From contig JAZARR010000159.1 in NCBI GenBank assembly GCA_037389465.1, positions 5,238,501 through 5,302,500 on the forward strand: a DNA stretch of 64,000 bases. Direction: 5' to 3'. Position numbers and translations under genes: made by a program. This stretch comes from Baylisascaris procyonis. Lineage: Eukaryota; Nematoda; Chromadorea; Rhabditida; Ascarididae. The notes beneath the pieces were generated by a model. It was not told the origin of the DNA and did no database searches. It saw nothing but the letters and a program-made list of their open reading frames with translations. Within the stretch, counting starts at the first letter, position 1. Each line of letters begins with the position of its first letter. Below, piece after piece: positions 1 to 12,800 of this stretch.

Positions 1-898
1 TTTTTCTGTTGTTCTGAGTTTGAAGCTCTTGATGGTCTTGTGGAGGCTTCCATAAGCACAGTCCCTATTAACTAATGACAGATATGGGCAACAAAAACCG
101 CAAGTAACCTAAGTAAGCAAAATTAGCGGAATCATTTGGGGGCAGTGCTACTCATTCTTGAAATTGTTGCTTGCAATGGCTTTCTTTTTTTTCTTTTTTT
201 TTAACCCTGTATCAGAGATGAATGGTTTTGTGTAACGTATACGAGAAATTGCGGTGCATCGAGTTAGTGAAATTTCTTAGTATATTTCTCCTCCCTGCCC
301 GCCCTGTTTGCATAAGGAATTTATATGTTTGCTGGTTTGACATGCCTATGTTTATTTCTTAACCGCCGATGGGCTGATCCAGCTATAAACGAGAGTGTGA
401 GAAGCTCCCAATTATGCTTACCTATATTATTTTCTTTCTTCCACTATGCTGAAGGTGTCTTTAATAACACTTTTTTTTTTCTGTTTATAGTGAGGGTATT
501 TTGGAGTCTGTGATGAAGTTTGATATGCTGCTTGGTGAATGTTTCCAATTTTTTTGCGGCTTTGATGGCTTTCTGAGTGGGCGTGGGGAGGTGGTAGAAG
601 TTCATGGCATAGTAATACTAACATTGGTGATGTTATAAGATTACTGGGTGTGATGTGGGTAGTGGAAGTAAAAAGGGCATCATAGTGCTTGCTAGTCATT
701 TTTTTGAGTTTTAGAATGTATTAGTTCAGTTGCTGGAAGTGATCATTTCGAAGTTTGCAGTGTTGGTCATATTGTCTGAATATTTTAAAGCTGTTTTCGA
801 TAGGGATGAGGCGTAGAAATCTTTCATCGCCTCTTTGGGGTTAGAACGACGAGCTGAATAATAATAGAACTTGAATGATGGGTGTTGGATATTTGCAG
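1..898 (+). other. Probable intron of the TAF3-like gene
   Basis: This stretch lies before the first exon I can place and is T-rich on the plus strand, as introns here are. The short reading frames in it have no splice context or recognisable motif. No histone-fold-like peptide is visible, so the N-terminal exons are probably outside the window. It ends at a TTTGCAG acceptor. Confidence 0.5.
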
Positions 899-3800
899 AA
901 GTGGTGACGTTGGAAGCCCCTAGAATCGAACAGAAGCCGTGCTTAGTGCCGATGTTGTTCGGGAGCAGCCCTTCTCCTGCTGATGCGCCCATTATGCGGC
1001 AAGAAATGTATGCTTCTGTTCCATTTTACCCTTATTCTTGACATAGCTTTATGCTTCTGCTTTCAATAATTTGCTACGGTTATTTGCTTGTTTCGTTTGT
1101 TTGTTTTTATTTTCCCGTAGGTTGTTTAACCAGATTCTGTGGGTGATGGTTTCATGCGCACGACAGTTTCTCTGCCACTGAAAACTTGCTTAACGAATGA
1201 AGTGGTTGACTGTTGACTTTCATTGGTTTATGGGTTAACTATTGATTCCAAACAAGTAAAGCTGAAACTTTTACTTGATCGAAGTAAGATGCTTCCACTG
1301 TAAAGAAGAACAGTTTGGTAATTCGGGAGATGATCTTTCACTGTTAGATGGTCTCACATTTGTAATGTTTTGTGTTGATAAAATGCAAGTGTAGTTGTGC
1401 CTCAAGAGTTTTCAAGCTGTATTTTGCCAGTTCTTCTTGTCGGTTATAACCGTTCAGAATGTTTTGTATTTTTTCGTTGAATATGACAAAGAAATGGCAT
1501 TGCTCAAGAAGTGGCAGAATAATTTTCCGCTTGTTCTCACTTTACTAATGTAAGTGTTGATGAAATTAGCTGCGAAGTTGGCACGGTTTCTTTGAAGTTC
1601 TGGATGGTTGACAACCCAATGCAAGCATTCAATGAAGGGAAATGTTTATGGCCGATTATGGACATTTTGTGCTATTATAATGGCGGTGATCAGCAAAAAA
1701 CTATCTTTCTGTCCCTGAGGAGTGACGTTTCTCCTGCTGTGGTCAGTAAGGAAATACCGCTTTGAGCTTTCATTACCCGTAAGAGAGGAGCTTTCATAAC
1801 CGACAACTGCATTATTTGTGCTTTTGGTAGTGTTTTCAGCAAGCATGAGACGAGGCAGTAGATCCTTATTTAGCTATATGTCGTGCTTTTGGGCAATGTG
1901 CTGAGTAGAATGGAAAGAAAAAGTACGGATGTCGATAATGCTTAGAGGCATATTTCTTATCTGTGCCAAAATCAACACACGTTTATAAATTTTAGCATTT
2001 GAAGATTGCTTAGTTCGGTAAAATTTAGTGTAACGGGGAATTTATAAGTCGTTCTGTGTGCACTTTTAGTCAACGTATTATGAAATCAGTGAAGAAAATG
2101 TAAAGGTATTGGTGTTGTAACGAGATTGTTGAACGTTTTCATGTGAGACGAATCTCTTTCATGATGAAACTAAAATCATTTTTGTCATTAATTTTGTGTA
2201 AATGTTTATGGGCATTAATGTGGGCTTTAATTACAACGGCAGACGTTTATGTCAATAAGAATTGGTTTTTTTTAAATCACTTTCACTCGTCAGTATAAAA
2301 GTGGTTCTTGTACACATATAGCGCAAACAGGCAAGCGTTTTTCTTGAATTTTCATCCATTTTAGCTACATCTGAGATTTTGGCCAGTTGTAAACTTGCGA
2401 AAGTTGAATTGCAGACCGCCTAAGCCGCCGATTCTGACTGAGGAACCCGTTAAGGAGACAACAAGGGTTTGTTCTAGTTCTTTTTTCTTAAATCTCATAT
2501 CTGCTTTGCGTTTTAATATCTTCGCTGTTGTATTCTCTTTCTGACTTATAAATTCGTTAGTGAAAGGCAATAATTACTAATTTATAGCGTTAAAGTTAGG
2601 ACATAGAGGTAACAGTTCGCATGAATTGGGTCACACATTCATCTCTTATCCTCCCACCTGTCACTTGAGGGTTATTCAGTTACGCTGCTTCATCAAAATT
2701 TTGCAGTCTTATCGAATGCCATTCTTAGCATCACCGTTGTTCATCTCTCATTTTCCTTATCTCTTTGTAAATAAAGAATAGCAGTTTAGTGTAATCTTTT
2801 GAACGACATTTTTTTTTTTTGTTTGTTTCAGAAGGAACGGAAGAACAACAAACGTGAAAGAACAAAGCCAAGGATTAAGTCGGTGGAAATAGTTCCTTCA
2901 GATGATTCAGACTCTGATACGCAGGCGGGTACATCTGCACCTAATTCTGATAAAAAGATGGATGCGGAAAGAACGAAGGAGAGTGGGAAAGAGAAGGGAA
3001 AGGATACTGCAAAGGAGGCGTCGAAGGAAAAAGAGAAGAGGGGTAAGGTTGAAGGTGGCAGACAGATGGGTTCTCGGCACGACTCGTTGAAGGATGTTGA
3101 AAGACCGACTGAGCAAGCTGATGGGCGGGATTGGGCGGGTGAGAAGGAGCGGGATGGTAAATTGACATCACTCGACGAGAGGGTAGCCCAAGGGCAACTG
3201 GAGCTGCGCTTGGATCAAGAAGATGTTGGTTTGCTGAAGTTGAAATGGGATTCGCTCGACGATGTGCATGCTACAACGACCCCTCCTCTCGCGATGACCG
3301 TAACTCAACGTGGTTGGTTTTTCCATTGTTTTTTTTTTTCTTTATTTTGTTGATATTGAATGAAATCGCTAAATATAAGAATGTTACTTATGAAACACGA
3401 TCATGAATTGTTTTATGTTCTCTTTGCCATGTAACAGACGCTTCTCCATACATTTAGGCATTTATTTGCTCTGCCGCTTTGAGCTTCATGCAGCTCTTAT
3501 TGTATTACTGGACATGCAGCTATTACCGCATTACTGCATATGCAGCTCTTACTGCATTACTGCATGTGCAGTTATTATTGCAGCTCTCTTCACACCCTAA
3601 AGGACATCATGTTTTAATTCTTAGAGTCATTCTTAAGTGAAATTCACATATGCACATTCAATGTGAAGGAATAAGAGCAATTGATCGTGAACGTGTGTTG
3701 CATAAATACGATTGAAATTTAGCAACGAAACTATTTCGCCAATCATCAGCAGCATAACGGTGCAAGCCCCCGTGAATGTCGGCTTGTTATGTTATAAGGA

Positions 3801-6800
3801 CGTTACAAATTTGGTAATCGACACGATGAATAGGAGCATTTTCATGTTTTTAATCTTTGATCGATATTTCTGGGAAACTACAAGAGCTTAACGTGGTTTC
3901 CATCAGCGCATTAAACCTGCATCTTGATAGTGCAATACGAATTGGATTAACTTATTCGAACCATATTTTTCTTTTTTCAGCGTAGTATTATGCTGAGGGA
4001 ATTGCAGTGAATTTAGTTCATGGTCAACAAAGAATGCAAGCGTAATATCAATTATTTCAGTACAGTGAATTGCAAAAGAATATTTTCACTGACGCATTCA
4101 CATGACCGAATTGTGCAGATTATTTTAATTTTCCGCAATATATTTGGGAATTTGAAATAACCGCTGGGAAAGCGCAGACTTCTCAGGCAAACTGTTGATT
4201 TTTGACGTATAGCCTACAGTCTATGGCCGTCCGACGTGAAGTTGGTGGATAACTTTTTTAATTAGTCCATTCAGGATTGTTTGCTTGCATATCTATTTGT
4301 CCTTGTTGGGATTGTTTTTTTCTCATGTCTGATTTTGGGTATTTTTCAACGTTTGCATTTAAAGATGAAGCGCCGAAGATAACAGTGATCTTATCACGGT
4401 CGGATGTGCAGAAAGATTTCCCGACGTTCTCTCCAAGTGGTATGTTTCTGTTGTATTTTGAGTTTATACGTGAACTACAAGATTTTGATTTGTAATGGGT
4501 CAAGAAAAACTGGTTTTTGCCAGTTGAGTCGGTAAACAGAAACTGTCTCTGCGAAGATATAAAGAAAAACATTCGCATTACGAGAAAGTGAACTTTCATC
4601 AAGTTTCAATTCGTTGGAAGTGAAAATTTGAATGTATTTAGAAGAAATGCTTTCAAGAAACATTCAGGAGGATTTTAGAAGACGTACAGAAGGAAAGAAG
4701 AATTGTAGTGGTGACAAACGGGTGAATTATGGAGGAGACGGAAAGAATACTGAATGGAGTGAGGTAATGGAGTGTATAGGGAAATACTTTTTTTCCCTAG
4801 GAACTTACAGTTATTGATTATTTTGGAAACCGTGTGCTTATGGGATCATCGTGACTTTGAGCGTCAATTTCCAAACTCAATATTCATTCACGTGTTTCGA
4901 GAGCAACGCGCTTACTTTGTTCTACAAATTTGTATAACAACTTGTTAGGGGGAAAGTATGTGGAAATGTTTTTTCGGCTGCTTGTTTTCTCTTAATGCAT
5001 CAAGCGTAAGGAGAAAGAAGTGGTGCTTTATGAACCAAGTAGTGATTGTGGGGAATTATTGGTGTTTATTTTATGCAGTAATTGATGAGGGGATTGATTC
5101 CGCGCTAAAAGTTTCAATTTCTTCATGACAGAGGGAGAAAGATTTTGATCATTTATGGGTGAACACTAATTTCCCTTTTGATTCCTCTTGCGATGACAGG
5201 AAAGGGCTAGTAATAGAAGACATTTGGCCATATCAGTTTGCCTGGTTTGTCACTTCATTGTTCAGGAACGTTATCTCCATCTGAAAGCACTTATGCACCA
5301 ACCTCGGACGGTGCTAACCGGCATCATTTCGGCACCACAAAGGAGGCGGCAGTTGGTGGGATGGCAACAAAGCCGGCTGCTGAGTTGCTTCGAGAAGCCT
5401 ATCCGACAGAACGTTCAGAAGTCGCTGATACGAAGGACAAAAAGAAAAAACACAGGAAGGTCCGTTTGATTACGAGTGGTACTGCGAGTTTTCATTTGCA
5501 CAGTGCGTAAGTAGCATTTAGCACCCGTCGATCACATTGTCAGACAAGCGATTTCTATTTTCGAGCGGCTTGCTGCCACTTGGATGAATGCACTGGCTGG
5601 AATGAGTGGGATTTCGTGTGAGCGTTTTTGCGGCCTTGCAGCTCCGCTCATAGCAATGTTTTTCGTGTTATTCTGCTACCTGAACAGGCTCGCAGCATAA
5701 GAATTTTGCACTTTTTTATGCGATTCGGCTGCAGCTTGATAGATTATACTTCAGGTGTTATTCACAATTGGTGAAAGTTTCCCATCGACTCGCTTAACAG
5801 AAGTTGACTGGTCAATGTTTAGAGGTGTACCTTTCAAATATAGACATTTAAAAATATAAGGAAGCGCAACACTCAGTGCATCTTCGCTATTCAAAATTAT
5901 CATGCTACTAGTGTATGAGAAAAGACAAGTGAAAGTACTTTGATGAAGGATGGAAGGATTGAAGGTTCATTTGAGCAATTTGCTCTCGAATAGAGACGCA
6001 TAGTCTAGTTTTTTCTTCTTTTTTTTTTCTCTTGCTTGCATTGGAGAGGAGTGGTTGTCATTTTTGAAGAAAGACGAAATGAATAAAATATGATGCTTTT
6101 GCAGGAGGTGGTTTTCAAAGTTCACTGTTTTCGAATTAACCTGAGGTGTTTATAAATTCGATAATAATTGAAAGATCTTTTTTTTTTTTTGAGAGGGAGA
6201 GAGAGATATTCAGCTAAAGTGCTAATACGCGAACAAATATTTTCAACATCTTAAATTTGAATTTGTAAGTTCTTCTTGGCGAATTGGTTTATGTTTTTAT
6301 TTTCTAAATCTCTTTTCTATAATCTATTTGTAGGGGGTTGCTGGCTTATGCAAAATAGAGAGATTGCATGATATATGTAATGTACATTGTTAAGATAACG
6401 ATTTGTTTGAGAGAAATGAGATGCGATGCATATCTTTTAGGTTATGTAAAACGATTTAACTTCGATTTTTATTTTTGCAAATGAATTGTTATTTAAGGAG
6501 AAGGATCGCGAGAAGGGTCATGAGCATCCGCATAAACATAAGGATAAGAAGAAGGATAAAGAACACCGAAAGGATAAAAGGAAAGAAAAAAGTGAACGTG
6601 AGGCACATAGCTCAGAAGGGAAACATAATAAGAAGAGGCATGTCGACGAGGCGGGTATGATTTTAGTTTTTAATTGTGCCATTGATACATCAAACTGTTT
6701 GATTTCTGAGCTTGATAGACGAAATTTATTTTAAAGAGACTGCTCGATCTTATAGATGAGATGATTGTCCAAGCATTCGTGATCTTTGACCTGGGTATTT

Positions 6801-9800
6801 TGTTGATAATTCCAAGTGATGTCACGAATTTCAATACTCGTTATTTCGAGTGGCCGATGAGGAAGGTTCTGGTTTTGTACCGATAAACTCTTTCAGTCAT
6901 AGAATACATGAGTGGAAAATAATGGCTTTTTAAAGTGGAACCGATATCGAGATCAAATTGTATGTTCTGCGGTAGTCGTTTCAGCGGATTTTTGGTGAGA
7001 CAGTTTCTCTTTCTTTGGAAGGAATAGTCCGGATTATAGGAATTTGCAGATGTGATCGATGGGCAGCCTTTGCCTAAGGTGCCGAAACTGAAAATAATAA
7101 TCGGTGGAGGCGCAAGCAGTGTTCAGGCATCACCATCGAGCACCTGCTCTCCACTCGCCTCACCGGTTATGAACGATCAGCTGAAGCTCAAAGTGAAGCC
7201 GGTTACTTCTCAAGAGTGAGTTGTTTCGTCTCTTTTACAGAAAATGGCTCCAGTTCCTCTTTCAACATGCAGAAACTTCATGTCCAGTTCCGTCAAGGAA
7301 CCTTCATTTATATAGGATCTCTTGCGCCCCCCCCCCCCCCTCATTTCTGCGAGTAGAACTCCCCCAGCTCGATACTTCTGTGGTTTTTGAAACGCATACA
7401 TTGTCACCTCTAGCGGCTATTACAGCTATAATGCGTTCAGCGCATAAAAGCAAAAAAAAAAAATTGCGCTATTTAGTTTTTAGTTAGCCTATTGTTCGAC
7501 TTTAGACTGATCGTTGTTATGTGATGATGATTTTCTATTCTAAACTACAGTAGTGAAACCTTGCGCCATAACCTTTATTGCTGCCTCGAATGTCCTGTTA
7601 GAATTTGCGTTTCGAAGGTTCATATAATCCAAACAAACAAGCATACTCAAAAAGAACTCTTTCCTTACTGCTTATTTTGATTCGAGTTCAAAGCTTGTCG
7701 AAAGGCGTATTTGACAGATTTAGAGGTTTACTTACGAACTCATTCGTCAATGATGTTGCGAAGCAAGTAAATTATGGCATTAGAAAAGAGTGGCGATTTG
7801 TAAATGCTGGTTGGATTTTGAGAGAAATGATCACGCTGAAGGAAGTGGCATATAAGTCAACCCAGATCCTATCTTACTGATAGCGGGAACCTTGCAACTC
7901 CTAAAATTTCTTTTGTGTTTATATAACCTCTTTCAAATTAACATAAAAACGCAGTGCTATCAGTGAACGCTGATTGCATTTTAGTTGTAGCTCGGGTTAT
8001 GATTCTCAGTCTCTGTCGCCGGGTGCTCCAAAGACAAGCGCACAGCAGCCGAAGCAGGTTACTGCTGGTGACGCAGACTCGAGGTCGGCTGAGTCAACAC
8101 ATTTGATAGAGCCAGGCGGTGCGTCGTATTCCGGTAACAAAAGGGCTGAGGAGAAAATGGAGCAAAAGCGTCCTCCATGCGTGACGAAAGCTGAGGTATG
8201 CACCTGCATTGCATTGGTAATCTGCTTGTGTTTTAGAAGAATACCTCTCCCCTTTCTGTCCTGCTACGAGGCCTGTGTTGAGAGGGCGACGGGGAGGTTC
8301 GTTTCTACAAGAGCTCTTGAGATGCCCCACGAGACTCTCTCACACAAGTCAAGTTTACTATTAGCGTTCTTCATGGATCGGAAATTGCGGGATTTTCTTT
8401 ACAGTATAGGGGTTGCTAGGCGGGAGACGGTGGATTTGCTGAGTTCAGTTGCAGCTGAGCTAATCGAGGTCTTAGGCTACGCTTTTCGTAAAACCCTGCA
8501 AGTCAACGATGAGGAAATTTCAGCTGAAGGCGGTATCGAGCCCTCCGAAGAAGAAGCGAATCAACCCGTTGATAGCTATGACAAGAAAGCAGTAAGTTGG
8601 AGGATGTTTTTGCATATTTAAGGCTATGGATGGCTAGCTTTTTATGTGCATTCGCATCGCTCTATATGTTGCTTTCGCATCTTTGCATCCTCAGTCGTTC
8701 ATCACTTTGTTAGCCGTTTTGAAATCGGAACTCTCGTGCTCTATGCATAAAAATTTTTGGCTAATGGTTTTTTATAGTACTTCCTCCTTCAAGTTTTTAT
8801 CAAAGTATTTCGGAGCCTCTGGAAAAAATCTATTTGCATCGCTGTTTGCCAGCTGTCGTTATCAGAATTTTTTGTTGATCACCCCGACCAGGCTTCTTCT
8901 GAGATTCATAAAAATTCAGTTGGTTCTCGCAGTTCTCCTAGTTTTTTTTTTCTTTACGGGTAATGCCTAGAATCGAGATGACTTTATTTCCGGTTGTCCC
9001 CCTTCGTATTGTTCCTTTTCATGTCTTTGGTTAGTTCGCGTCCATAACGTAACTGTTTGGTGTCGGGAAAGTGAATGCTTTTTTCGTTATATAACACAGT
9101 GAAGAACGCTTTCGCGTGCAGCATTTTTATTCGGCCTTCCTCCAAGTTTTGAGTCGAAGCTTGTCACGAGTTCATTTAGAAATAGGCCGACATGAGTAGT
9201 TGATCTACGCTCTTTGAAACTTAACAAAAATTTAGCTAAATTTCGGTCCCCAATAAACGCATCTAGGTGTTTCATCTGTTCGAATTTACCGTGAAACCTA
9301 AGACCTTTAAAAGTCTCGTGTTTGAACAGCCATCTTGCTATGTGCAAATGCATTACTATCGGGTTATTTTTCCTTAACTGCGCGTGCTTTTCATATCTTA
9401 CACATTCATATTAGCGATACTTGCAGTAGGTCTTCTCCGTCGAATAGGGAATAGCAGATAACCGTGGTCACTGATTGGAAGTAGTATTGCGCATGTAGTA
9501 GAGAGCACTTCCATGACACATGTTGAGAAGGGGAAAGTTTTATGAACGGCCCAAAATGAGAGTATACATCCTATGCGGATGCCTGCTTCGGTACTAAATA
9601 AATTGGCAGTGAGGTGGTTCTCATATCTTTTTACTCTTCTACTTACCGATGTTGCAATGATCACTCAGTGCATTAATCGGTATATACTGTACAGGTGGCG
9701 TTGATGAAAAGTTCTATGGTTTTCGTAGTTTCATTCTTCGGAACATCTGAAATTTAGGTTTTGCAGTAAATGATTGATATCATTCGTTGTTTATTAGATA

Positions 9801-12800
9801 CTTTCTTGCATGCGCATATTTCTTCGCATAGCTGTAGCACTACTGTTGGCACGGGTACTTTCATGTCGCCTTTCGAGCTAACTTTTTCGCTAATAGCAGC
9901 ACGAGCAATGTATTTCAAATAAAGGCTTTGGAGGGAGGTGTTAGTGAATTTAGGTAGTTTCTCATAGGGGACCCCCCACGTTGTCGTATTTATTTCGCGA
10001 TTCTTGGTGTTTATGAAGGGAGTGTGTTCTGGATAATTTCTGTGCTACATGGGAAAGTGGACACTATGGGGAATTGAACACAGGTCTAAGGTTTTAGTTG
10101 TACGCATGCAGCACTTGTGTTCTGTTGCAATGTGACGGTGCGAACTTTCGGATTTTCACGAAGGTGCTGCAGAATTGCTGTACGGGATTTCACTTTTATG
10201 GTCAACGATCGAACAGTATCACTAATTAACGGTAGAATGGTGCAGATTGGCAGAAGTTTTGTTCAGTTATTGTTTGCTCCATTCCAAATATACTTCTTTT
10301 ATGTTTATTACATAAATGTTTTTTTAATAGACCGTTTTAGCTATGGAAATACGTCTCCATAGATTTATTGCTTGTCTAAGCGTCTTAGACAAGATGTTTG
10401 ATGTGTGAATGCTATTGGGCCAAGTAATCTTGTGATAGTGAACTGTGCTTTGTGAGTTTTAATTTGTTTTCCGATAAGAGAGTTCTTAGTGAGGTGTATG
10501 TTTACGTGGTCTATTTAGTCAGATTGTTCCACGAGAAATGCAGCGAGAGGGAAATGTTTTTTTAGAGGGCTGTGCAAAATGGGCGTAGCATCCTTTCAAG
10601 ATATGACGCTACTATGAGTATTGGGACTGGGAATGGGGAAATAATGTTATTCTAACAGCGGTGTTCTGAAGTCTGCACTGTAGCAGTTCAATCAGCTTCT
10701 CGAAGACATTTTCCACTTTGGTGACCATCCCACACCACATTCTACAATTTGTGTGAACAAGTAATTTTGGGATTTCTTGGCTTTTGCTAGCGATTTCTTA
10801 AATTTCGGGTGGAGTTTTACGATTACATCGGCTTTTTATTTTTTTCGATATGAAACGTGGCAGTCTACTCGGCCACATTTTACCTTATATACTTTTTGTG
10901 ACAGTTTGCCTTCTGTCGCCTTTTTTGGCTAGTATCTAAGAATTGTTGAATAATTTCAACAAATGCGTTATCAGTTTTGCGTTTTAGGTAGTAAATTTTG
11001 TATGAACTTATTCGTTACAAGAATTTCTTGTTACTTAATTACTAAAAATGCTTTCGTTGAGGAGTGAATTTTATGTGGAAGAAATGAAGATACATTAAAG
11101 AAATGAACATCAATCTGCAGTAGAAACATTGAGGCGCCTCTGAGTCCCCATCGCCTTCCACTTTTTCAGTGATGATTTGATGCATGGAATGTTGCCATTA
11201 GTCGTATCCTGTTGAAATACTTCTCGCGTGTCGATCAGGTTAGAGGATAATTTAGCTACAAATGCGATAATTTATAGTGGATGCTGCCGTTTGCAGTGTT
11301 GAGATGTGCCGTTTTTCGATAAGAAGCAGATGTTTTGTTTGGATGAGTGTTTCTTTATCTGGGTATGCAATCGCACTGTTTCGCCACCTATCACCTTTGC
11401 AATATATGTCTAACCGAGCTCTCGCCGAAGACTGCTTCGTTGCTTTTCGACGTTTTCGCATGACCTATTGCGTTGCATTTGCACGACGCATGCTTGTTGT
11501 TTTGTTATGTAATGATCATTGCATATGTATTCTGTGTTCAGTTGCGTTGATTTATTGGTGTATAACTTTCGTTGGTAAGGCTAAATGAAATTCGACAGGT
11601 ATCGCTTTTTCTTTTTCTTGTTTCATATTGATGCTGCTCTTCTTATTGCCATTTTTGCTGTGTTAATTTAATTTTTGTTTCTTTCTCCTCTTTTTCATTC
11701 ATTTCTACCAGGCATTTAATAAGGCGCAGTTTTTTATGGTTATTTGCATGCAGCTTTGGTTGCTTCTGTTTTACACCTGTTTGCCTTCTTTATGTGTTCA
11801 ACGTGGCTCCCACACTTTTTATTGTTTTTTGAAGTGTTTATTTTTTCGCTTGTAAAAAAATTGAAAAGGGTACAAACAACACGCTCAGCAACGTAATTTA
11901 TTGAAAACTAGACCACTCATAATCATTCCATCCATTTCTGTGTGTGCTTGTGTTGCCAGCGACCTCTAAGTGACCTACTGCACTTGCAAGAATTCAGTTG
12001 GCCTCCGTTGCTTTAATTGGTCCTGTGGGTTGTGCAAGATGGAACCGATCGAAGGTTGAGGTGTATTCATATGCGCTTTGCTGACAGCGCATAGTGCTCG
12101 CTGCCTTCGATGGAAGAATGGGACGGCTGATTCATACACGGCTGTCAATAAGGTTGCGTTTGTATATGGCAAAGGCGGCTGGCTGCGTGGGGTGTCTCAT
12201 GAGGAGTGCGCATAATAGCCGCTCTGTTAGCGCGATTTCAAATGCAGCAAGAAGGGCGCATTCGCGAGGGCTTATGCATGCGTGCGGTCGGTGGTGCCCT
12301 AATTGGTTGATGCGTCGCAAGATAGAAAGTATTTGCGCACACGTCCGGAATTTCATGATGTAATATTCTGGATCGAGTAATATTGGATGCCCAGAAGATA
12401 CGGTGTCTTGCAACGTGAAGGCCGGCGTTGAGGCATTCACTGCACTTATTCAACTATTCAACGAGGGTTCTGTCTGCATCGAAGCGTGCGAAGCGCTCAT
12501 CCGATTCGGCACGCTTGCATATTTGATGACTGGGTGCGCTGTGTTTTTGCCGTTTTTTGATTTTCAGTTGTCGTTGTTTCGCTTTCGTTTTGCATTCGTT
12601 ATTGGTATTCGCTTGTGGCGCAGAGGTAACGCTATTGTCGATCGCTTTTCTTGACCATCGGTTGTCAAATGGAATTTCATTTCCCATGTTGAATTTCCTT
12701 GATAGAATTTGCTTCACGTAAAATGCTCTTCAGAAAGCGACCGATCGCTTTTACTCTCGATTTTCGCTTTTTTTGATGAACGGAACAAGTGTAAATCGCA

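Noticed and set aside
5460..5510. Stronger donor GTAAGT at 5507 for TAF3 exon 5
   Set aside because: It would shift the frame of the next exon (EKDREKGHEH). The weaker donor GTCCGT at 5460 keeps frame and the Lys-rich composition. It could still be used in a minor form.
11975..12450. GC-richer patch with open frames on both strands in the large TAF3 intron
   Set aside because: No motif, no good donor and acceptor pair, and the flanking exons already join in phase without it.
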